From Owenia fusiformis (Eukaryota > Annelida > Polychaeta > Sabellida > Oweniidae): a stretch of 64,000 nucleotides of DNA. The stretch spans positions 26,026,822 through 26,090,821 of the forward strand of contig CAIIXF020000008.1 in NCBI GenBank assembly GCA_903813345.2. Direction: 5' to 3'. The first letter of the stretch is position 1. Each line of letters opens with the position of its first letter. The translations under genes were made by a program, and so were the position numbers. This document shows positions 42,001-54,000 of this stretch, one piece after another. Under the pieces are notes generated by a model, which saw only the letters and a program-made list of their open reading frames with translations, did no database searches and was not told where the DNA came from.

Positions 42001-45000
42001 GTGTTCCATGATACATGAATGTAGCAAAGAAAGGGGCAATGCAGAGTTCAACCCCTCCAAGACATCTACAATGTGTTCCATGATACATGAATGTAGCAAA
42101 GAAAGGGGCAATGCAGAGTTCAACCCCTCCAAGACATCTACAATGTGTTCCATGATACATGAATGTAGCAAAGAAAGGAGTAATGCATAGTTCAACCCCT
42201 CCAAGACATCTACAATGTGTTCCATGATACATGAATGTAGCAAAGAAAGGGGCAATGCAGAGTTCAACCCCTCCAAGACATCTACAATGTGCTTTTAAGT
42301 GCAAATGTGACCTTCAATAGGGATATAACTACATTGATATATGCAGTAAATATGAATGTCTTTTTTGCAAGTAAAATATAATTAAAACAAAATGAAAAAA
42401 AATATCTTTGTTTTCTAAGCGAAAAAAACTAACTACACAAAAAATGTTCCTACACCATACTGACAGGATGTTATTATCATGAGTCGAGACAACATCCTCA
42501 ATTCTATTTTTTCCTAAATAGTGGAAATGACGTATTTGGATTTTATGCCGAAGAAAAATACAAACAGAAGTATTATGATAAACGAGAAGGACAATGGGGA
42601 TTGTATATTATACAAATAGTGACTGTCATTGAGGGCAATAGTGCAAATTATTTCCCCGAGGGAATATCCTCTAAAATGTACCATTCCTGATTATTTTTCT
42701 TCTAAAATGTACCAAACTTTTACTGAGCATAGAAAGTTTTTCCTAAGAAATTTCTGAGAATCGCACTTGACAAATTCAATCGCGTTTAACACGCGAAATA
42801 GATTATCATAACACTTGAAATTACACAGATGTATTGAACTTATGGAACTTTATCCACGTTGCTTATATTGTATCGTTCACACACGTCTGTCATGGTAAAC
42901 GGAGTTGATTTGTGTTTGTGGTCATCCTCCATTTTTCTGTTTTTCGTCTGTGCAGTGATGTTTACTCTCAAAATTGGACGTTTCCATGTTTTATTCCTCT
43001 CAGGCAACATAAATAGCATTTTCCAGTGATTTGTCCCAGGCTGTGGCAACTGGTTTAACCAATTCATCACCATTTTTGGATAAAAACTGAACTTTGACCA
43101 AAAAAAGGTACTTTATCCATGTTTTTTTCCTCTCAGATTGGCCAGTTTCCATGGGTTATGCCCAAAGCCAAAATTGGCTGTGCCCAACATACATGTTCCT
43201 AACCAAATTATTTAGAGTGAACCTCCTGAGATTTTTTCATCGAAAATCTTGGGAGCTTGCTTGGGAGGATTTCGAAACATGTTTAAGTACCCACTCAAAT
43301 CAAATCCACAGAATTCTTCGCCATCTATTGACAGTCCTCAGGCAATTCGTAAATTGCCCATACATCACATCATATAGGATTGCCAACCCACAATGCTTTG
43401 GCTCCCTCTGAGGTACAGGCACAATATTATATACACATACATCGATCTCTGCCTCTACCTATTTGAGCAATGCACTATACATGTACATGAACTAATATAA
43501 TATATATCCAGGCATATTATCAAGTAGTGCAGCAGTAATTTAATAAACTCCAAAATTCTGAGATTAACACCATACACATACATGACTGCATCCTAAAAAA
43601 ACCTACAGCTAGAGCACTGTACTGAATCAAATACAAAATAATATACATTGTGCAATCTTGTCACATTTCATGTCTAACGTTTTATGTAGCACTACAAAGC
43701 ACATAAACACCCAGCTAAAAGAAAACTAGCATTATTGTAAATCTTTATATTTTTTCGACAAATTTTCTATCAATCAATTTTAATATTCAAACAAAATCTC
43801 AGTCAGAAGTTATTTTTATGTATACGTTAATAACTAAGACTGAACTTGGTTTTGTAATTTTGATAAGACCAGTTTTCTCATAGCACAGCTGAATATGGGA
43901 TTCTCAACATAAGCAATCAGCCATACATCCTGCGTTCAACCCTACACATACATGTATACAGTAGGTATACACAATCAAGGCATGTCTGTCATACGTTCAA
44001 GGGTCACCTTTAACTTCAACAAGGTAATCTGATATGCAACCCAAGAAAACATGGCCAAATAGAAAAGCCACTTCCAAGTTTCTCATTTTCAACATTTCAA
44101 GATAGAACTCATTTTCTGAGTGATTTTATATTTTGAATCAAATCCCCAAATTAATGAAAATTCCTGTAAAGTAAAAAGTCATTTGAATTTTCAAAGGCAC
44201 CAATCTGAAATATTACATTTTCAATCTACTCTTTTAAATGAATCTGACTATAATAATAAAGAAAAACTTAGGAGATACCTAAAAAGTTTTACAGTAAAAC
44301 CATTATTTTTCACAAGATTCATTAAAAATATTTCCACATGAAGGTCCCCAAGGATAAACCCCATATCTAGAACCTCCCATAATGATGCTGCTAAACCCTC
44401 TACAGTCGACATACAGAAGGTAGGGAATGTATGACAAACATGTTAATTGTAATAATGTCATTTTGTTAGTTTAACTCACCTCAAACACCCTCAAGCCCTG
44501 CAGAAACACCAAGCAATAACCAGGTATCATAACATAAATAGTCTTGCACAAATCCTCTGCCCTCCCTCATTCCAATTAATCACTTGTATTTAAAGTGAAG
44601 TGAAAGGGGAGGGCATGAGAAGTCTTGCATAAATCCTCTGCCCTCCCTCATTCCAATTAATCACTTGTATTTAAAGTAAAGTGAAAGGGGAGGACATAAG
44701 TAGTCTTGCACAAATCCTCTGCCCTCCCTCATTCCAATTAATCACTTGTATTTAAAGTGAAGTGAAAGGGGAGGGCATGAGAAGTCTTGCATAAATCCTC
44801 TGCCCTCCCTCATTCCAATTAATCACTTGTATTTAAAGTAAAGTGAAAGGGGAGGGCATGAGTAGTCTTGCACAAATCCTCTGCACTCCCTCATTCCAAT
44901 TAATCACTTGTATTTAAAGTGAAGTGAAAGGGGAGGGCATGAGTTGTCTTGCATAAATCCTCTGCCCTCCCTCATTCTAATGAGTCACTTGTATTTAAAG

Positions 45001-48000
45001 TGAAGTGAAAGGGGAGGGCATGAGTAGTCTTGCACAAATCCTCTGCCCTCCCTCATTCCAATTAATCACTTGAATTTAAAGTGAAGTGAAAGGGGAGGGC
45101 ATGAGTAGTCTTGCACAAATCCTCTGCCCTCCCTCATTCCAATTAATCACTTGAATTTAAAGTGAAGTGAAAGGGGAGGGCATGAGTAGTCTTGCACAAA
45201 TCCTCTGCCCTCCCACATTCCAATGAGTCACTTGTATTTAAGTGAAGAGGGAAGGCATGAGTTCTTAATGCAAATTATTAATTAACTTAAGACCTCATGA
45301 AGGTGTTACCGCCCATGTGAAGACAATGTTTTTAAAGCATGGTGAACTGGAGCCACCAGGTCTTATTTTTGATTGGTCGTCTGCTTCAATAATTGAGTTA
45401 TTAAACAAACTTCAAATTGCTTTTCAATAAAACTGACCAAATACAAGAGATAACAATGGAAAGTTCCTGATCTGTTGGTCAGTTGAAGTGAAATCAAGTT
45501 CCCAAAAATACCACAAACACAATCAGGAATAACCAATAGGATTTTAGTTTTTGTTCTAACAAGGTTTCAAATAACATGCTCCAGTGGTTATACATTAATT
45601 GTGAAAAGGTTGAGAACTGAAAACTCTGTACTTAACAAATTTAGTAGTGTACCAAACTAAACCAAATAAACACAACAAAACAGCTTCAAAGTGGTTGAAA
45701 ATCAAGCAAACAATATATATGTAATCAATGAGAGTACCTTAACTGATGTTATCCCAGGTATTTTCAATACGGCTGTGATGATTCGCAACACAGGTGTCAT
45801 GTCACATGGACAGGGAAGAGTCCCAGGGAGTCTCCGAAAGAATGAATCAAAATGAGCCAGGATGTTAGCCCATATGGGTGTGGATGACTCCAAGGTTATG
45901 CAGTCCATATACTCAGCAAGATTAGTCAGTAGCAACATAATGCTCTCACTCGGCAATGTCTTCTTGGCATTCAGACCCTACAACATAGTTTTAATTGAAC
46001 TTTGAATTTAAACTTCAATTCACTTATACTTATAACGAATATATAGATATACACATAAACATAAGTTATGCTTTCACATATGAGCGAAATCTCTCTAATG
46101 TAAACAATGATCCACCTACCTCTAGAAGAAGCTGAAGAGGTGCATAGCAGTTCAGTTCATTAAAGTCCATCAGAGCATTGGCGATTGTTTTCATTAGCAT
46201 TCCTTCTGTAAACAGGAAGAATCGTCATCCTTCAATAACCATGACGTGTTTACTTGTGTACAATTAAGAGATCTTAGCACCATTTGTAAATAAAATAAGC
46301 GACGTCAAGAAACACCTCTGCAATGTTTTTTTCATAACTGTTTTTCTTTTCTTTAAGGGCCTTTTCAATTATGGGCTAGTTTTTTTCATTATAGGCTTGT
46401 AACAAACAATCCGACCATATCCATTATTTCATCACTGGAGAAATAATTTAGTTAAACATTATGAAACAATTTGATGCATAAAAATACTTGAATAAAAAAA
46501 TAATTGATATATCTCATATTTTACTATATTCTATGTCTGGAGTCATATATGGTACCTAATGTTAGCCAATATCCCAGATACCAGTTGGTAGTTACCAGTT
46601 TTACCACCAGGTTGCTTACTCGGTTAAGATAACATGGCAGGTATTAGAAGGTACTCTTAAACCTCAACATTCATCAGTTTATTAAGTGGATCAGTTCTCA
46701 TGTCACACTTCTATGTCTGATAAATATATAAATGAAAATATGTCCAGTGAAAGAATATGTTATTTGTCCAACACAAGAAAAGATATTTCACTTTTTGTGA
46801 TCTTATAACTATCTCTTTGGCTAAAGGAGTGGTATAGATATGGTGAACTTTTTGAACACGCGCTTCTCTTAAACCAGTCATCAAAACATTCTGAAAATTT
46901 TATACATCTTCAATTCAATGAAACCAAAATTTCCTTTGTATAACTGAAATATTGAAAGGTCTACAAAATGTTGTATATGCTATTTTGTTCCAACAAGGTT
47001 CGGAAAGACATTTTATTTCATTCTCAAGAATTGGTAGAAAGGAACAAAAAACAATTGCACTAAAAACAAAAAATGTTAACAAAAACAATTTTAAAAAATA
47101 TATATAAATAATTTTTTCATTGTTGACAATCAGTCAACATGACATTAAGGATCGTGTTTTTTAAAGAATGATTTCAATAATTGGTTTAAGAAAAAAACAT
47201 TGTTGAATTCAGTTCACTATAAACCTTTTGACTTTAATCAAGATTATTTCTATTTGCATCTAGTCTATTAAGGAGGCAGTATGTATCTTTGAGAAGTAAA
47301 AAGAAACATTTTGCTTGAAATATTTTACTCAGACAATCAATTAAATACAAAACAAGGTTTCATTTCAAGTTACAAGGGTTCCTTTACAAGAATATTATTA
47401 TAACTTTTATTGACATATAGTATCATAACATGATTACATTAGTCAGATGATGAAGCGTTTAGCTCTACCATGGTTGTGACAAACTAATACATTTCAAACC
47501 ACAATAGAGCCATACTTGTGAATGTTTTAATATTAATTCAAGTGATGTAGCTGATGTTATCCAACATTAACAAGGATTTACCTAACATTTCAAAAGGATA
47601 AATCCCTATAGGAACAAATGAAAATGAACCATGCCAGGCCCATAGACAGGGGGGGCAAAAATTCTTTCACAATCATGCAGTTTTTCACCATTCTGAGCAC
47701 TTTAAAGTGATTTTGGCCGCTTTTGAGCCAATGAACCCCCCCTGAAATTTTTCAAAAAATGAAGTGCCACAGGTATTCAACAAAACAGAATTCAATATTT
47801 GTTTTATCATATTACTCCTAATGAAGCTAACTTTCCTCAATATTATCAATTTATATTTTTATTATGTTTAAACATTGATGAATATATTTATTCTAACCCA
47901 AGTGATTTTATTTAGAAAATTCTGATATTCTTATCTGTTTAGTTGATCAGAAAACCTTTCAAGCTATTTGTGCCAGTTTTGACCAATTTGGTTGACTGAA

Positions 48001-51000
48001 AACAATATATATCCACTGGAAACCTTGATCTTGACAACAAAAAAGTTTCAGTTAATAGGAAAATAATATGAACAGTCGCCCTCAAAGTTATTTAGACTAA
48101 CTTTTAATCAAATCTATTGAAACAATATTTAATACTGAAACTGCATGGTATTGTCATAAAAACTGAGTAAATCCAAATGAGAAACAAAGCATTAACATGC
48201 AAAATGTCACCACCTGCTATTTGTTACAGACACTGAATGCCAACTGTCAGATGCCATCACAAAAAATTGGCGACCATAACAATATGTCACCACTTGTGGT
48301 GGTGACATAAAAAAGTTGAAAATTCTGAGATATTGTCCTCATTAATCAGATGCATGACTGCTTAGCATCTTCCTCCCAAGGCTGGTACTGCATTAGCTCT
48401 GATGTACTTATGGGACTTTGCATCCATTGTAACATTTGGTGGATAGACACACACCATACATTATTAAGTTTCTCTAGAGTTGTCAAGAATAGAGCCAGGA
48501 CTAAGCTAAGTTCATCACTATCATTCAACCATTGTGAATCTATGGACATCACAAATGGAGCCCTGTTATGTTTATAATGCTGCAGAAAGCCTGTAGTGAG
48601 GGTGTGATAAATCTGTACTGGTGTCATACTCTCTCTGCTGTTATTCAATAGTAAGGTTGCTATGGGGACCTGCCAGAGCCCTGGATGTGACCCAGTGGCT
48701 CCCCCTGGGGTGTAATCCATAGTAAATGGCCACAGAGGTTTACTAGCATTAAGCCTGTCATACCATGTTGATAAATACGATGAATCATATTCAAACAGAT
48801 CATGAGCCATGTCGTATATGGTCCTTCTGTCCACATGTGCATCAGAAATTCTTATACCAGCAATAGATTCATGAAGTATACCACTATGGTATTCAAATAA
48901 ATTTTGCTGTTGTTGAAATTCAGATCTAAATGTCATATTATCCCCTTTTCTATTCACTGTCTTAGTGTTTACCTGTGCATCTAAATAAACAGCTATTTCA
49001 TGACCATGTTTATAAATATCACACACCATGTCATTTTCAGTCTCTGGTGTATCAAGTGGTACAAAAAATGTCCCGTGTATTGGTGCCCCATTAGGATTTG
49101 TAAAATTCTGAACAAACAACTGTTGATATCTCCGAGTGTTTAACACTGGACCATTGACTGTGAGAAGCACAAACTGCGGAGTAGATTCAACAGGGAGTTC
49201 ACCAGGTGGTTGAAAACTTGGACAGCGACAGAAAGGAGCACAACAGTCATCCTCTGGGCAAAAATGAAGCCGATCAAGATCCTCCCCCTCGAGAGCTTCA
49301 ACTGAACATAATACGACTATCCACATTATGTAACAGCTATAGGCACTAGCTGACATTGTTTTGAGTTGATTGTGTATATGTTTGCATGTGTTAGATGGAG
49401 TATCTCACATATGTATGCTTCATTCTGGTATTCTGATCTGTTAAGTATTTTCAAATGCATTTGTCATATAGCACATTCATACTGGTGTATCATCATCATA
49501 TCATAACTGTTAAGGTCATCGTCATATTGCCACTCTTTGTCATCACTGTTTGTTCCTTTACTTTAGGTCATTATTGTGCCAATATCATCTCTCACACCAA
49601 TACAACATTGTTTTTTCATTATGTATCACTATTGTATCCTCATTCTATATCATCATTGTATTATCACTATAGCAAATGGTTGATGTATCACTTTTATGAT
49701 TCTATTGTATGCACTTGCAGAATTCAATTAATGTCTACTAAAACCACTTTTTGTTTTTGAATCCTTTAAAGTAATGAAATGCTGTTTTTTCTCTCTACTT
49801 AATAACGTTTTCAATTATATCATTCTCTCTATTTTGAATTCCCTGGCTACTGCATGCCCTTCAAATTTCACATACTTTGTTTAAACTTAACATATTCTCA
49901 GTGCATTGTACAACACAACAATGCAAATTTTGTTATTGCATGGGATAAACATTTGAATAACTTGTATTGTAATACTATGAAATAGGTTAACCTTTCTCAG
50001 TAGTATTTTCATATCATTAATCCTACTAAGGTCAGCTTTATTCAAAATGCTTCACAAATCCACTAATGACAAAGCTTTATACATTCAATCAACCTCTAGT
50101 ATATATGCAAAAACCTTTCTTCAACATTATTTGATTTATATTTATATTCCCCACATAATAGGCTTTCGAGAACTCAGACTCATTATTTTGTCTTCCATGA
50201 AATGTATACCATTCCAATTCCATATTGTGCTCGTATTAAAAATTGTATAACGAACATAATGAATGTTTAATGTCACATGCTAAATCCTATAGATATTTTG
50301 AATATTTTACTCTTTGGCCATGAACAGAGTGTATGTTTAGTGCTATAATTAAGATATGAAATAATACTTATTTTAAAAAATTTATCACAATTTGTAAGGA
50401 CATGTTACCTATTTGCAAGGGCACCTAACAAGAGCTATTATTAAAATGATATACGTATATCGCCTTATGCCATGCATTAATAAGCTCATCAACACTCTAT
50501 TTATCAATTGTTAGCCAGTTAGCCTGAGGATATCGAAAATGAAGTGATATGATGAGCAAGCAATAATAACCCAAGTACCATTTCTATGCATTTCTATCTA
50601 TTTCTATGTAGACACATTAAACACTGTTTATTAAGTGAAACTTCCTAACTTGAACAATTAATAAAGGACACATGGCCCCTGAGTTTACACTGTAAAATGT
50701 TACCAAAATGTGACTTTTTGATGGCAAAATTGAAAATTTCTTGAAAATAAAGACAGAGAACTTGAAAAATGGAGATGAGAGGCCAAAATGAGACAAAATC
50801 CTTTTTGTCCAATTTTTTGAGCAAATGTTAAAAGCTGTTATTCACAAGGCTCTAGGGATTTTCTGAATTCATTCTTTCAGCCTATAGCAACTTAAAAGCA
50901 TCAAGTTGTATAGTAATACATAGTAATGAAATCAAGTTTACATGTTATTATGATGTCAATCTTAATAAAAATGTCATAAGTTAATTCAATTTTTATATTA

Positions 51001-54000
51001 GTTTAATTTGTACTTGGATGCTCTTTAAAATCTCACTTGGTGTCATGTACATGTACAGCAGATTTGTCTCATATTGGGTAGAGCCTTAAATCTGCACACC
51101 CCCCTTTGAAATGCTTACAATTTTGATGCCCATAAAAATCATGTTAAAGCTCACCTTCAACGTTACTTTGGAAGATCTGAACAAAGATGCCATTGGGGGC
51201 AAGCTGGTGTAGGACGCAACGCAAGAACTGCCTCGCCACACTCACACAGTTACCCGGCACCACTAAGCTACTGAAATAGAAATAGATCTGGTCAAGCATT
51301 GTGCTATAATTGCATTTTTTATTATATCTTTTATCAGGCCCGTAGCCAGGATTTGCCAAGGGGGGTTCAGTTTTTAAAATTTTTCAAAATGGTGAAAAAC
51401 TGCATGATTTTGAAAGAATTTTTGGCCAGGGGGGGGGGGGTCGCAGGAACCCTGCGAACCCCTCCTGGCTACGGGCCTGTTTATTGTCATATTATATCAG
51501 TTACATTAGTCACTAAAACACTACAAAGTACAACTACAACTACTCTAACTGTAAAAATACAAATAATTTTATTGTATACCTAGTATCACAAAATGCACAA
51601 TTATTATTGCAGTATTATTTCCGAAGTTTTTAACAATTTATATAGGGCTAAGGGGTGTAACGTGACACCATTTGGGGTAACTTTGACACATGGGGTAAAT
51701 TTGACACCTTGTTTATTGTTGTTTATTTGCTCTAATTTCCAATCTAGGGGGAAGCTATGTTTTCTTGCATGGATCAAGATCTTGCAAGATTTTAATTTTT
51801 CCAGAAATCAAACATGGCAGAAAATGGGAATTCTATTTCTTATAAATAAATGTCGAAGTTACCCCATCTCTCATGTCGACATTACAACATTACGCCACAC
51901 GTCGACATTACACCCCTTTGCCCTAATTAAAATTAATCAAAATAAAGCACATTTTTTAAAATGAAAATGAAAGGTTTTCAATAAGACAACAGCAACGCCA
52001 AGGCGTAGCAAATACCATTGAACAGCCATGAATGCCATTTTTGGAAATGGTCAATTATTAGCCAAATTTATCATGTGTCAGTCTAATATCCGTATTCAAA
52101 TATAAAATTTTGATAAAGACACTCCATTACTTTTTTAGATAAGACAAAAAACATAAAATAACACATATAAAAAAGGATATAAAAAAGATTGATCAAAACT
52201 TATGAAATGTATATAATGAAAATAATTGCATCATTTAAGTCAAACAATATAACTAAATACGTAAGAAAGTTACAATCTAAATAAACAAAGGAAATGATTT
52301 TGAATGATTGAATACCAAATTATTTCTAAATACGTATGTCCAACCTCTCAAATCTATTACGTGCCTTATTACATCCACTTGTTTTATCATGTTATGAATC
52401 ATAGGAAGTGTTTATTAAATATAGCAAAAATTATCAACAGCCTACTCTTATTAGTACAATTAATACCTATATCTCTGTAAAGTATGTGTCTCTGTTTTAC
52501 AAAAATCAAACATGGCAGAAAATGGGAATTCTATTTCTTATAAATAAATGTCGAAGTTACCCCATCTCTCATGTCGACATTACGACATTACGCCACACGT
52601 CGACATTACACCCCTTTGCCCTAATTAAAATTAATCAAAATAAAGCACATTTTTTAAAATGAAAATGAAAGGTTTTCAATAAGACAACAGCAACGCCAAG
52701 GCGTAGCAAATACCATTGAACAGCCATGAATGCCATTTTTGGAAATGGTCAATTATTAGCCAAATTTATCATGTGTCAGTCTAATATCCGTATTCAAATA
52801 TAAAATTTTGATAAAGACACTCCATTACTTTTTTAGATAAGACAAAAAACATAAAATAACACATATAAAAAAGGATATAAAAAAGATTGATCAAAACTTA
52901 TGAAATGTATATAATGAAAATAATTGCATCATTTAAGTCAAACAATATAACTAAATACGTAAGAAAGTTACAATCTAAATAAACAAAGGAAATGATTTTG
53001 AATGATTGAATACCAAATTATTTCTAAATACGTATGTCCAACCTCTCAAATCTATTACGTGCCTTATTACATCCACTTGTTTTATCATGTTATGAATCAT
53101 AGGAAGTGTTTATTAAATATAGCAAAAATTATCAACAGCCTACTCTTATTAGTACAATTAATACCTATATCTCTGTAAAGTATGTGTCTCTGTTTTACAA
53201 AAAGAGACCTATACATGTAGGATATGGCAAAGAATTTCAGACAGTTGTATCTTGGATGCTGAATTATCGTATGACCATGGAGAAAGGTATATTTCTTAAA
53301 ACCACTCATTATCTCCAAGAAAAGTATTTACAATGATAACTACAATGTATTTTAATTAAATCAGACTCTTTGATAGTGATAACAATACAATAAAAGGTTG
53401 TCCTTTTAGTGAAAATTAAGTCAACATTGAAATGAAAGACCCACTAGTCTACATGGCCCTGTGCTCACACAGTGAATTGTAACCATATTATGTTTGGAAA
53501 GGATTACATTGTACAGAAAAAAAAACAAACTTTTGTCTTTTACATGAGTTAGTTATAAAGTCATTCAGTTACTCAGACTTAGACTTAGGTACATGTAGGC
53601 ACAAAGTTATTGAGTTAATTACTCAGTTGGTTACTTTGAAAAAAATTTAATCACAAAACCTGCTATTAACTTTATACATTAGAAAGTTCCCCGAAAATGA
53701 CAAAGTCCTACTTTTTGTCAAATATTATAGAGTAAACCCCGAAAACTGTAATTTGAAGAGATTTGAAATCTTCAGAGGACATATGTTGCACATACAGCAA
53801 CTGCTAGCATTTATTTGAAAGTTCTACTTTAACAAAGAGATAATTAAACAAAATTTGATTTTTTTTTTACATCAAAATCAACAATTTCTCGGAAAAAGGA
53901 TCTTCGGAAATGGCGATGACACGTCAAATAGATACTATGGATATACATAAAATAAATGTGGCTATGTCTTAATATGAATAGCAATTTTAATTTGTGCAGC

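Noticed and set aside
41779-42304. 132-171-codon ORFs open in three frames on both strands
   Set aside because: They reflect a 72-bp tandem repeat (24 codons). All frames stay open together, there is no splice context, and the array lies in a UNC79 intron.
49455-49760. 101-codon plus-strand ORF just upstream of the nested gene
   Set aside because: The sequence is rich in CATCAT/TATCA simple words and has no recognisable domain; probably chance.
51593-52662. Two ORFs sharing an identical C-terminal half
   Set aside because: The identity comes from the 698-bp tandem duplication of intronic DNA, not from a protein family.
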